Shown here piece after piece: positions 6,091-13,203 of a stretch of DNA of 36,453 nt. Location of the stretch: the NCBI GenBank assembly GCA_004020365.1, contig SAQR01000060.1, positions 1-36,453 of the forward strand, read 5' to 3'. The notes beneath the pieces are model-generated. The model ran no database searches. It saw nothing but the letters and a program-made list of their open reading frames with translations, and was not told the DNA's origin. Source of the stretch: Mesorhizobium sp. GTDB taxonomy: Bacteria > Pseudomonadota > Alphaproteobacteria > Rhizobiales > Rhizobiaceae. How positions within the stretch are numbered: the stretch's first letter is position 1; each line of letters begins with the position of its first letter. The position numbers and the translations under genes were made by a program.

Positions 6091-7440
6091 TTAGCGGACC
6101 ACCAGGAAACGCCGTTCTCCGCCGCGGAACAGGTCGAGCGCGATTGTCCCGGTCGTTTGGCGCAAAGCCGCAGTCAACTCGGCCACTGTCGAAACTGACT
6201 GCCGATTGACGGCAAGGATCACGTCGCCAGGACGCAACCCCGCTCGCGCCGCCGCACTGCCTTCCTCGACATTTGCGACAAAGACCTTGCCGGCCGCGTC
6301 CTGGAACTGTGCACCTTCCAGGCGATCAGATGTTTTCGCAGTTTCGGCGCCGGAGCCTGCGGCTTCGATTCGCAGCTTTGCCGCTCTCGGCGCGCCGTCA
6401 CGCAAATACCTTATCTCGACCTGCGACCCGACAGGCGCCAGGCCGATCCGATTGCGAAGGTCGGCCGAGCCGCTGATATTCCGGTTGTCAACCGAAACGA
6501 TGATATCGCGCGGCTGAAGGCCGGCCTGTGCCGCCGGCGAGCCTTCCTCGACGCTGGTGATGACAGCGCCGTAGCTTTCCTTGATGCCGAGCGCATCGGC
6601 GAGATCGGGCGTCAGGTCTTGGATGGCGACACCGATCCGTCCTCGGCGCACCTCGCCATGCTCGATGAGTTGCTGCATCACGGCCGACGCCATTGCGATC
6701 GGCACCGCGAAGCCGATGCCGACATTGCCACCGGCAGGCGCAATGATGGCAGTGTTGATGCCAACAAGGCGGCCGTCGGCGGTGACCAGCGCACCGCCGG
6801 AATTACCGGGATTGATCGACGCATCGGTCTGGATGAAATCCTCGTAGCCTTCGATATTGATGCCGCTGCGGCCGAGCGCGCTGACGATGCCCGAGGTTAC
6901 GGTTTGTCCCAGTCCGAAAGGGTTGCCAATCGCCACAACGGTTTCGCCGACGCGAAGCGCATCGGAGTCGCCGAGTGGAAAGGCCGTCAGCGAACTGCCA
7001 TCGATCTTGAGCAGCGCAATGTCGGTCTCCTTGTCGCTGCCGACCAGTTCGGCGGTGAAGCGGCGGCGGTCCTTTAGAGTGACCGAGATCTCACCGGCGT
7101 CGGCCACGACATGATGGTTGGTGAGAATGTAGCCCTTCTCAGCATCGACGATCACGCCGGAACCGGCGCTCAATCTCTGCCGCGGCTCAGGCAGATCGAA
7201 GTAGCGCCTGAAGAAGGGGTCGCTGTAGAGCGGGTTGGTCTCGGCCGGAGAGCGAGAGGTCACCGCGATGTTGACGACAGCGGGCGTTACCTGCTCGAGA
7301 ACGTCTGGCAGGGAACGCTGAGTGCTGCCGCCGGTGGCGGCCGGCTGGGCGAGCAACGAAGGCACTGGCGATAACAAGAGAAGGAACGCAGCGAGCACGC
7401 GGAGATACTGCGATGCATTTCCGGATAAAGGCGTGATCAT
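6091..7440 (-). CDS. degP: Periplasmic serine protease, DegP/HtrA family (DegQ-like)
   Basis: A 449-residue protein. Residues 1-31 form a signal peptide (hydrophobic core AAFLLLLSPVPSLLA). The trypsin-like domain carries the triad His110 (in NHHVV), Asp140 (in TDIALL) and Ser214 (in GNSGGAL). Two PDZ domains follow, about 265-355 and 380-445. It degrades or holds misfolded envelope proteins in the periplasm. I start at ATG 7440 because GAGG lies eight bases upstream and the signal peptide follows directly; the open frame runs to 8052 only as the antisense of the next gene. It is convergent-independent of the Hsp20 genes but belongs to the same proteostasis cluster. Confidence 0.95.
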   Translation of the reverse strand: MITPLSGNASQYLRVLAAFLLLLSPVPSLLAQPAATGGSTQRSLPDVLEQVTPAVVNIAVTSRSPAETNPLYSDPFFRRYFDLPEPRQRLSAGSGVIVDAEKGYILTNHHVVADAGEISVTLKDRRRFTAELVGSDKETDIALLKIDGSSLTAFPLGDSDALRVGETVVAIGNPFGLGQTVTSGIVSALGRSGINIEGYEDFIQTDASINPGNSGGALVTADGRLVGINTAIIAPAGGNVGIGFAVPIAMASAVMQQLIEHGEVRRGRIGVAIQDLTPDLADALGIKESYGAVITSVEEGSPAAQAGLQPRDIIVSVDNRNISGSADLRNRIGLAPVGSQVEIRYLRDGAPRAAKLRIEAAGSGAETAKTSDRLEGAQFQDAAGKVFVANVEEGSAAARAGLRPGDVILAVNRQSVSTVAELTAALRQTTGTIALDLFRGGERRFLVVR

Positions 7441-7720
7441 TTTCTTGCCTCGTTTTTCTTCTTCAAATTCTTCCTCTCGGCCTAGCCGGGCCACTCCTGT
7501 AAGCCTCGCGCGCACCCAAGTAGCTTTGAGATTTTCGTGGTCAAGGCGGGGGGCAGAAAAAATTAGCGAGCACGCAAGTAAGCGCTGGCGCTTCCAGCTA
7601 TCGGGGCTTGGGGACCTATTGAAATTTCGGCGAAGGCGTCCAAAATTTCGGTCGGGTGAAACTCTCGCGAGCCACCGAAGAACGTCAACGAAGGAGAATG
7701 TTTGAAGCGGACGACCATCG

Positions 7721-8068
7721 ATGCAAGAAGTTGCTGTTCCCCCGATTGCGCCTGAAACCTCTGATCTTTTTCTCGACCGTCTGCTCCACCCGGCGCGGCA
7801 CTTCGAAAGTCCGCAGGACGTGCTCGCCGACATGACGCTGGACGTCCAGGAAAAGCGTGCCATCCTTGCATCCTGGGCGTCGGATGCCTGTGCGGTGGAA
7901 TCGGTGCCGGCGCTGCGTATGCCGCCGGGCGCGACCGCACCAGTCACCTTCGACGCGATCATGGAGGCGTTGCGCCATCTGGACGAGCTATCCCGCGACA
8001 TCGGCAGAGGCCGCAAGGCTGACGGCTCAACGCTGACCGGCTTCGCAGCCACGGTCGACCAACTCTAA
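7721..8068 (+). CDS. Stress-cluster protein of unknown function, paralogous to the C-terminus of the 9374-10126 fusion
   Basis: A 115-residue protein starting MQEVAVPPIAPETSDLFLDR. Residues about 27-92 (ESPQDVLADMTLDVQEKRAI, then a tryptophan and a helix near FDAIMEALRHLDEL) align with the last 80 residues of the fusion protein (SPMDVVADPLLNVEEKRSIL, then DEVELALLALE). ATG 7721 is the only possible start, because an in-frame stop lies at 7703. The domain has no known biochemical role. Its shared presence with the Hsp20 genes suggests a stress-related adaptor; that is inference. It is divergent from degP. Confidence 0.75.
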   Translation: MQEVAVPPIAPETSDLFLDRLLHPARHFESPQDVLADMTLDVQEKRAILASWASDACAVESVPALRMPPGATAPVTFDAIMEALRHLDELSRDIGRGRKADGSTLTGFAATVDQL

Positions 8069-8104
8069 CGGGCTACGTCTCTCTGAAAATTTTCCTATGT
8101 GCCT

Positions 8105-8132
8105 CTTGAAGGCGCAACACACTGTTCTAAAT
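8105..8132 (+). promoter_or_regulatory. Candidate RpoH (heat-shock sigma) promoter
   Basis: CTTG (8105-8108), 18 bases, CTAAAT (8127-8132), close to the alphaproteobacterial RpoH consensus CTTG-N17/18-CYTATNT. It would give a leader of about 95 bases before the first Hsp20 gene. Confidence 0.45.
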
Positions 8133-8139
8133 CGATAAT

Positions 8140-8232
8140 CGCCGGTCGCCGCATGGGACCGGCGCAAGTCCAGGAGGCGTCAAGGCTCTTGGCGTCATCC
8201 TGTATCCATGTTGCTCAAAGGAGGATGTGGCT
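8140..8232 (+). promoter_or_regulatory. ROSE-like RNA thermometer in the hsp20 leader
   Basis: The leader holds a stem GCCGGTC/GACCGGC around 8143-8165 and ends with TTGCTCAAAGGAGGAT. In ROSE elements the conserved U(U/C)GCU pairs imperfectly with the Shine-Dalgarno AGGA and melts on heating; here TTGCT sits four bases before AGGAGG. The motif and its position upstream of an Hsp20 gene are seen; temperature-dependent action is inferred from the family. Confidence 0.5.
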
Positions 8233-8703
8233 ATGAGAACGAACCTCGATTTTTCTCCCCTGTTCCGGTCAAGCGTCGGCTTCGATCGCATTTTCAACAT
8301 GCTTGAGAATGCGAGCCGTGTCAGCACGATCGACAATTGGCCGCCTTACGACATCGCCAAAGTTGGCGAGGACGACTACCGCATCACCATGGCGGTGGCC
8401 GGGTTCTCGCAGGACGAGCTGACGATCACTCACCAGCCCAATATGCTGGTCGTGAGCGGATCGCTGAGCGGTGAAGACAATGGCGAGTATCTCTACCGCG
8501 GCATTGCCGGTCGCGCCTTCGAGCGCCGGTTCGAACTGGCCGACCATGTCAAGGTAGCCGGCGCCAGCCTCGAGAACGGGCTGCTGACCATCGATCTCAA
8601 GCGGGAGATTCCTGAAGAGATGAAACCGCGCCGGATCGCTATCGGCGGCAGCGCGGCAAAGGCGAAACCGCAGCAGATCGAAGGCGAAAAAACCGCAGCG
8701 TGA
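8233..8703 (+). CDS. Small heat-shock chaperone Hsp20/IbpA family, copy 1
   Basis: A 156-residue protein starting MRTNLDFSPLFRSSVGFDRI, the usual start of rhizobial class A small heat-shock proteins. The alpha-crystallin domain spans about 40-130 (DDYRITMAVAGFSQDELTI, then ENGLLTIDLKREIPEE). It binds unfolding cytoplasmic proteins and holds them for refolding. ATG 8233 is eight bases after GGAGG; an in-frame GTG at 8227 is too close to that site. It leads the operon 8233-10126. Regulation by an RpoH-type promoter and a ROSE-like leader is suggested by the upstream sequence. Confidence 0.95.
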   Translation: MRTNLDFSPLFRSSVGFDRIFNMLENASRVSTIDNWPPYDIAKVGEDDYRITMAVAGFSQDELTITHQPNMLVVSGSLSGEDNGEYLYRGIAGRAFERRFELADHVKVAGASLENGLLTIDLKREIPEEMKPRRIAIGGSAAKAKPQQIEGEKTAA

Positions 8704-8738
8704 TGCATCGCACATCTGATGATGCATCGCACATCTGA
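8701..8738 (+). repeat. Perfect 19-bp tandem duplication
   Basis: TGATGCATCGCACATCTGA is repeated twice with no spacer (8701-8719, 8720-8738). The first copy includes the hsp20 stop codon TGA. It contains the palindrome GATGCATC. Probably a slippage duplication; a protein-binding site is possible. Confidence 0.85.
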
Positions 8739-8744
8739 AACGGC

Positions 8745-8804
8745 AAGGCACCGGCTCGTCGGTGCCTTCCAGAGGCATGTCTGCTGAACATGGAGGAAAT
8801 GACG
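8745..8804 (+). promoter_or_regulatory. Structured leader between the two hsp20 genes
   Basis: A perfect 9-bp stem AAGGCACCG/CGGTGCCTT (8745-8753 with 8760-8768) is followed by CATGT/ACATG bracketing CTGCTGA and then GGAGGA at 8792-8797. TCTGCT could pair with GGAGGA as in a thermometer, or the CATGT stem could leave the ribosome site free. Either way, initiation of the second Hsp20 gene may depend on RNA structure. Confidence 0.4.
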
Positions 8805-9305
8805 ATGAATATGCGTGATCTCATTCCGTGGGGCCGCAACGAAAGCCAGGCCCCGAGCGTCTATCGCGGCGCCGACCAGAACCCGTTCCTTTCGCTTCAT
8901 CGCGAGGTGGACAGGTTGTTCGACGACGTTTCGCGGACGTTTTCCACGCGCTTTCCTTCGCTGGGGCAGCTCTCGCCGTTCAACGGCGGCTGGCCGAAGC
9001 TGGAGATTTCGGAATCGGATAACGAGCTTCGCGTCATCGCCGAGGTCCCCGGCATGGAAGAGAAGGACATCGAAGTCCTGCTCGATGACGACGTGCTGAC
9101 CCTGCGTGGCGAAAAGCGGTCGGAAACCGATGACAAGGATTACTCCGAGCGCTTCTACGGTCGCTTCGAGCGGCGCATACCCCTCGGCTACGAGGTCGAG
9201 GACGACAAGGTCAAAGCGTCGTTTACCAATGGCGTCTTGACCCTGACGCTGCCGAAGAACCCGAACGCGCAGTCGAAGGTGAAGCGCATTCTGATCAACC
9301 ACTGA
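8805..9305 (+). CDS. Small heat-shock chaperone Hsp20 family, copy 2
   Basis: A 166-residue protein starting MNMRDLIPWGRNESQAPSVY. The alpha-crystallin domain spans about 55-155 (LEISESDNELRVIAEVPGME, and at the end the conserved GVLTLTLPK). It is of the class that begins with a short amphipathic helix and RGAD/NPF segments, unlike copy 1, so the two are different subfamilies that could form mixed oligomers. GGAGGA lies seven bases before ATG 8805; ATGs at 8790, 8799 and 8811 are less well placed. It sits 101 bases after copy 1 and probably shares its transcript. Confidence 0.95.
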   Translation: MNMRDLIPWGRNESQAPSVYRGADQNPFLSLHREVDRLFDDVSRTFSTRFPSLGQLSPFNGGWPKLEISESDNELRVIAEVPGMEEKDIEVLLDDDVLTLRGEKRSETDDKDYSERFYGRFERRIPLGYEVEDDKVKASFTNGVLTLTLPKNPNAQSKVKRILINH

Positions 9306-9373
9306 CGCATGGAAAAGTCGGAGGCGGCAGGTCGCTGCCTCCGGCTCATCCTTCGCCAAAATGGGAGGGATGA

Positions 9374-10126
9374 ATGATGCAGAAGCAAGAAAGTGAAGTC
9401 ACACGAGTTGTAGAGAATCTCGAACCGGCAAACGACACCAGCAGGAGAGAGCTTTCGTTCGGCAGATCCGAGTTCCCGCGCGACGCGGTCGCGCGGATCT
9501 ACAAGCCCTGCCGCTCAGTCATGACCTCGGGTCGTGCCCGGCCGAAAGGCTGGCGGCTGGTGTTCGAGCGCCGTGCTGCGCCGGTCATCGAGCCGCTGAT
9601 GGGCTACACCGCAGGCGGAGACACGCTGACCCAGGTGGAGCTTGATTTTCCGACGCTTCAGGCCGCCATCGACTATGCCGAACGCCAGGGGCTTGCCTAT
9701 GTAGTCCAGGGTAATTCGGCGGCCGCGACACCCGGCCGCCCATCGTCGGATGCTGAGAAAGGGCTGCAGGCCGGTGCAGATGTGGTCTGGAATCGTCTTC
9801 AGTTGGCTTGGCTGCAAAGCAGCTACGGTGCTGTGTCGCAGGCTTCGCATTATGGGTTGGCGCTGGCAGACCCGGAGGCGCTCTACGCGTCGCCGATGGA
9901 CGTGGTCGCCGACCCTCTACTGAATGTCGAAGAGAAACGCTCCATCCTGCGCAACTGGGCATGGAACGAATATCTGGTCGATCTGGCGACCGGCGAAGGC
10001 ATGCCGGAGAACCAGCGCCCGGCGCGGCTCGACGAAGTAGAACTGGCACTGCTCGCGCTGGAGCGCGGGGTTGCGGCAGCAAGCCTCTCTGTCTCCATTC
10101 CTCAACAAAAGCGGAAGGCGATGTGA
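9374..10126 (+). CDS. Fusion of an NDUFS4-like (complex I 18-kDa subunit) domain to a stress-cluster domain
   Basis: A 250-residue protein. Residues about 34-115 match the NDUFS4/ETC complex I subunit family: ARIYKPCRSVMTSGRA, WRLVFE, PLMGYTAGGDTLTQVELDF and AIDYAERQGLAYVV are the family's landmarks. Residues about 170-240 resemble the separate protein at 7721-8068. The normal NDUFS4 orthologue is a stand-alone 100-residue subunit, so this looks like a paralogue given a new job. It follows hsp20 copy 2 by 68 bases with GGGAGGG before ATG 9374/9377. A role in coupling respiration or NADH to stress is inference. Confidence 0.8.
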   Translation: MMQKQESEVTRVVENLEPANDTSRRELSFGRSEFPRDAVARIYKPCRSVMTSGRARPKGWRLVFERRAAPVIEPLMGYTAGGDTLTQVELDFPTLQAAIDYAERQGLAYVVQGNSAAATPGRPSSDAEKGLQAGADVVWNRLQLAWLQSSYGAVSQASHYGLALADPEALYASPMDVVADPLLNVEEKRSILRNWAWNEYLVDLATGEGMPENQRPARLDEVELALLALERGVAAASLSVSIPQQKRKAM

Positions 10127-10135
10127 GGTGGCGCC

Positions 10136-10489
10136 ATGGATCCGCTGATCGTGTTCGATTGTGAAAATGCCGTTCCGAACCGTTTCGCGCTGGCCGTCGC
10201 GGCGGCGGGACGAGCCCGTGCGCTCAGCCGGGGTGCCGAGTCTCGCCTGCCAGAGGAGGTCGCGGTGCCGGTCGAACTCGCCCTGCGCGAGATCGCCGGC
10301 AACCGCTTCCAGCCCGACGAGGTCAAGCCATTCCTTCTGGCCGGCTCGGTTCCGCGCGATGTCCGGGTCCGGCCCGGCAGACGAAGAAAGCTTCGCGGTG
10401 GCGAAGGGCAATCCTTGGCCGCCGCACCCCGCCTTCGGTCAGAGGGCGGTGCACTGACCATGAAACCAAGGGAGAATGAACAATGCTGA
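10136..10489 (+). CDS. RNA polymerase omega-subunit-like protein (RpoZ paralogue)
   Basis: A 117-residue protein starting MDPLIVFDCENAVPNRFALA. The first 65 residues follow the omega pattern: a DC..xVPNRF start, AxxAAxRARALSxGA in the next helix, then VELALREIAGNRFQPDEVKP. In true omega the first part binds the beta' subunit and helps assembly. The last 45 residues are basic and Gly/Arg rich, unlike RpoZ tails. GAGG lies seven bases before ATG 10136. It sits 9 bases after the fusion gene, so it is in the hsp20 operon. Whether it joins RNA polymerase under stress is inference. Confidence 0.7.
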   Translation: MDPLIVFDCENAVPNRFALAVAAAGRARALSRGAESRLPEEVAVPVELALREIAGNRFQPDEVKPFLLAGSVPRDVRVRPGRRRKLRGGEGQSLAAAPRLRSEGGALTMKPRENEQC

Positions 10490-10581
10490 AATCGCTGAAA
10501 ACTGAAAGTCGTCCGGCGATCGACGTCCTCAATGTGATCGCCGGCATCGCGCTCGTGCTCTCGCCCTGGTATCTCGGCTAG
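10483..10581 (+). pseudogene. SPW-repeat membrane protein, truncated after 32 residues
   Basis: A frame starting MLKSLKTESRPAIDVLNVIA reaches the diagnostic LSPWYLG and then stops at TAG 10579-10581. Intact SPW-repeat proteins have about 120 residues and two such repeats in paired membrane helices. The start overlaps the end of the omega-like gene by seven bases and has a good ribosome site (GGGAGAATGA), so it was the next gene of the operon. The break coincides with the end of another truncated gene on the opposite strand. Confidence 0.7.
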
Positions 10582-10664
10582 TCCCCTATCCCAGACCGGG
10601 TAATCACATCACCATCAACAATCAGAATTGTCTCGGGCTTTGAGCCAGCTTTTTCGGACAACAC
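10578..10664 (-). pseudogene. Receiver-domain (response regulator) N-terminal fragment
   Basis: From GTG 10664 the minus strand reads 28 codons containing KPETILIVDGDVITRSGI, the first beta strand and acidic pocket region of a receiver domain, then stops at 10578-10580 where the SPW gene from the other strand also ends. A receiver domain needs about 120 residues, so only the first quarter remains. The gene could have been joined here by a deletion or recombination. Confidence 0.4.
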
Positions 10665-10839
10665 GACCGGCGACAGGCAAGGCCGGCAGCGCCGTGGCAC
10701 CGAAACGGATCCCAACGATGACGGCGCAGCATAGAAATCGGGTCGCACCATTGCCGATCCGAGCAGATGCCACGGACCCGTAGGTAAGGCGAGGAACATC
10801 CGGCCCTTGTTAAGCTAACGCACAAGAAGAGGATGCGAG

Positions 10840-11100
10840 ATGGCAGGAAAAGATAGCGAGCAGTTTGTCGACGATCCCGTCTACGAGGCAAGCCTGGAGT
10901 CCTTTCCGGCGAGCGATCCGCCCGGATGGGTGCCGCTTCGGATCGGTGCAGTCGATGTTCAGGAGTTGCTCAAAACGGATCGCGTCGCACGTGCAGTCTG
11001 GAACGAAGCCCTGGCGCAGGCTGCTTCGCATGCTGCGAGCGCAGAGTGCAACGATCTTGCGGCCGACATCCGTTCTATGCAGCGGGAAGAGCCTCGATAA
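10840..11100 (+). CDS. Hypothetical protein with SFPASDPPGW motif, 86 aa
   Basis: Starts MAGKDSEQFVDDPVYEASLE and includes ESFPASDPPGWVPLRIG, a short motif common to many small proteobacterial stress or biofilm-associated proteins of unknown role. The remainder is helical (ELLKTDRVARAVWNEALAQA). Soluble, no signal peptide. A GAGGATGCGAG ribosome site precedes ATG 10840. It stands apart from the Hsp20 operon by the broken genes at 10483-10664. Function unknown, gene call sound. Confidence 0.7.
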   Translation: MAGKDSEQFVDDPVYEASLESFPASDPPGWVPLRIGAVDVQELLKTDRVARAVWNEALAQAASHAASAECNDLAADIRSMQREEPR

Positions 11101-11418
11101 GAGGCTACCAAATCGGATTTCCCGGATTGTCCGCCGTGGTCACGGCGCTTGGTGCGGGCGCAGTTCCGGTGCGCCGAACGAGCTCTCCCGGTTCAAAGGG
11201 CGCATCATCCGCTCCTCACTCCCACCCGAACAGGTAGCTCGGCTTCAGGAGGCGCTGTCAAGAGCGAGGGCCTCCGACAATGCGCCATCCGCCGGCTCAG
11301 CAAGTGCGGCCTAACCGCTCGCCAAAAAGCGCCTGTACCGACAGAGCGAGGACAAACCAGCGGGAAAGAGAGGCGTAACGGACAAAGAAAAACACGAAAG
11401 ACAGGAGCGCCACCACCG

Positions 11419-11550
11419 ATGCTGCACGGGCATTCACAGGTTGAGCGCGACGCACGAGATGCGAAGGCGACTCGGTTGCGAGAGCAACGACTTAAGGCTC
11501 AATCCGATCGTCGTGCTGCAATAGTGGCAAACCGAAGAGGCACCCGATAG
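11419..11550 (+). CDS. Possible small protein or remnant with RLREQRL motif, 43 aa
   Basis: The frame from ATG 11419 reads MLHGHSQVERDARDAKATRL and continues REQRL. The stretch VERxARxAKxxRLREQRL is shared with the 57-residue protein at 22611-22784, so the region was coding at some point. The N-terminal part differs from that protein, and no good ribosome site precedes it. It may be a truncated copy. It is followed by a terminator hairpin. Confidence 0.35.
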   Translation: MLHGHSQVERDARDAKATRLREQRLKAQSDRRAAIVANRRGTR

Positions 11551-11558
11551 GCAACAAG

Positions 11559-11594
11559 AAAGCCCGCCGCGGGAGGGGACCGCAGCGGGCTTTT
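11559..11594 (+). terminator. Rho-independent terminator
   Basis: Stem AGCCCGC/GCGGGCT closing CGCGGGAGGGGACCGCA, followed by TTTT at 11591-11594. It follows the short frame at 11419-11550. Confidence 0.7.
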
Positions 11595-11758
11595 GAGGAG
11601 CACCTTCGCGGCTATATCCTGGCGAGGGATCGACCGCTACGGTTGTAATGCGCGATCCCTGTAACGGTTCCAATACTTTTGCGGACGCGGTGTGTGCCGG
11701 CCTCCCGAGTATTGTAGTTGCGATCCTAATTTTTTCGCAAGTTTTTTGCCCTACTTCA

Positions 11759-11783
11759 GGAACACATGCTCGACACGAAAGTT
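11759..11783 (+). promoter_or_regulatory. EcfG-like promoter of sRNA-3
   Basis: GGAAC (11759-11763), 16 bases, AGTT (11780-11783): one mismatch to the consensus -10. Five bases later comes the conserved 8-mer CGTGCAGC. Confidence 0.6.
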
Positions 11784-11788
11784 CGGCG

Positions 11789-11866
11789 CGTGCAGCTATT
11801 GTTCCCTCCCAACGAACGGCTGCAGATCGGCCCGCGTCCTCTCCCTCCAGGGGCGCGGGCTTTATT
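11789..11866 (+). ncRNA. Candidate stress-regulated small RNA, copy 3 (sRNA-3)
   Basis: It begins with CGTGCAGC five bases after the -10. TGCAGC (11791-11796) pairs with GCTGCA (11819-11824) around a long loop containing TTCCCTCCC. After GATCGG, the terminal stem GCCCGCG/CGCGGGC (11830-11836 with 11854-11860) has loop TCTCCCTCCA and is followed by TTTATT. Both loops carry CCCTCC, complementary to Shine-Dalgarno sequences. It shares the promoter layout, the 8-mer and the terminal stem with the copies at 985, 28313 and 28498. A role in blocking ribosome sites is inference. Confidence 0.65.
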
Positions 11867-12197
11867 GCCCGCACGGAACACCAGGCGTGTGCGTTCGCCG
11901 GCATGAAGCAACTTCTCAGCGAGTGGCCGCTTTGGCAGACACAGGCCTTGGGCCGCGTCGGCGGTTGTTCTGGTTTCCTACGCCATCGGCGTCGCACTGC
12001 TTGCCTGGACAGTTAAAGGTTCATTGTGCCGTTTCCCGGCAGCATGAGGCATCCACGTAAGCCATCGGTGTCGACCAGTCAGAAAGCATCGACTCTCCGC
12101 GCCGATCGGCGTAGGTTTCTCTTATCGGCGATAGATTTCACGGGCATCGCTGGCTGTGAGCGAGCATCGTGCTTCCGCCCCAATTCGGGAGGGAGCT
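11867..12197. other. Gap with no supported gene
   Basis: Between the sRNA-3 terminator and the Crp/Fnr gene. Open frames here have no ribosome site or recognisable content. No clear Crp box or EcfG promoter was found. Confidence 0.5.
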
Positions 12198-12983
12198 ATG
12201 AGCAGCCCCAACACCTCAAAAATTGGCCTCGTCTTTTCAAAGGACCGCGCCCGCCCGCAGCCAACTCGCCGCCCAGAAACTGCATATAGAAACGAACTGC
12301 TGCGACGCATGGCTCCGGCCGACCTGCGATTGCTGAGGCCTCACCTTCAAAGCAGCTTTCTGCCCCTGAGAACTCAGCTCGAAACCGCAAACGCCGCGAT
12401 CGAGGCCGTCCACTTCTTTGAGACGGGAATCGGCTCGGTGGTCGCGAAGCTTCGTCCGGCGATTGATGCCGAGGTTCGCCTCATCGGCTTCGAGGGCGTG
12501 ACCGGCTCGGCGCTGATCATGGGTGGCGATCGATCCCCGCACGACTGCTATATTCAGGTGGAGGCCGAGGTTCTCAGCATGGACGCCGAGCCATTCAATG
12601 AAGCGCTTTCCGACAGCCCGACGCTGCGGCTGTTTCTGCTGCGCTATGTGCATTACGCGCATATCCAGGCCAGCTACACCGCCCTGGTCAATGCGCGCTT
12701 GAAAATAGAAGAACGGCTGGCACGTTGGCTGGTCATGTGCGACGACCGCATAGAAGGCGACCGGCTGCCGGTTACCCATGAGTTCCTGTCAGTCATGTTG
12801 GGAGTACGACGGCCGGGCGTCACAGTGGCACTTCAGTTGCTGGAGGGCCGCGGCCTGATCAGGTCAAATCGTGGAGAGGTTATTGTCCGCGACCGAGATG
12901 GGCTCATCGCCTTGGCAGATGGCTCGTATGGGCAGCCGGAGGCAGAGTATGCCCGCTTGATCAGTGATCCAGCATCGCCATGA
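12198..12983 (+). CDS. Crp/Fnr-family transcriptional regulator
   Basis: A 261-residue protein. Residues about 40-160 form the cyclic-nucleotide-type beta roll (VHFFETGIGSVVAKL, EVRLIGFEGVTG, GGDRSPHDCYIQ) and 195-245 the winged helix (LPVTHEFLSVMLGVRRPGVT, then LLEGRGLIRSNRGEV). It lacks the cysteine cluster of Fnr, so it does not sense oxygen in that way; the effector is unknown. SMLGVRRPGVT is typical of a rhizobial subfamily to which the frameshifted gene at 20811 also belongs. GGGAGGGAG precedes ATG 12198. Confidence 0.9.
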   Translation: MSSPNTSKIGLVFSKDRARPQPTRRPETAYRNELLRRMAPADLRLLRPHLQSSFLPLRTQLETANAAIEAVHFFETGIGSVVAKLRPAIDAEVRLIGFEGVTGSALIMGGDRSPHDCYIQVEAEVLSMDAEPFNEALSDSPTLRLFLLRYVHYAHIQASYTALVNARLKIEERLARWLVMCDDRIEGDRLPVTHEFLSVMLGVRRPGVTVALQLLEGRGLIRSNRGEVIVRDRDGLIALADGSYGQPEAEYARLISDPASP

Positions 12984-13203
12984 TCTCAGGGCAACGGTCA
13001 CGGCGGCCATCTCCTGTTTGCGCAGACATTGGAAAGGCCGGTTTTTGTTTCTAAGAGCCTCGGTTTTCGATAAAAACGTACAAAGGTTTTTCAAGACTCT
13101 CTGCGCCCATTGCCTTACCCTCTTCCGATCGGCGCTAATCACTCCCGGGTATCGCCCGCGGTGAGCGACTAACGCGATTCCGCCCCAATGATAGGAAAGG
13201 CAT

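Noticed and set aside
7441-8052. N-terminal extension of the DegP frame to 653 aa
   Set aside because: It is the antisense of the 7721-8068 gene; the signal peptide and ribosome site place the start at 7440.
6091-10600. Transmissible heat-resistance locus (LHR/TLST) of enterobacteria
   Set aside because: Two Hsp20 genes and DegP fit, but ClpK, FtsH, YfdX and KefB are absent and the subfamilies look rhizobial; at most a functional analogue.
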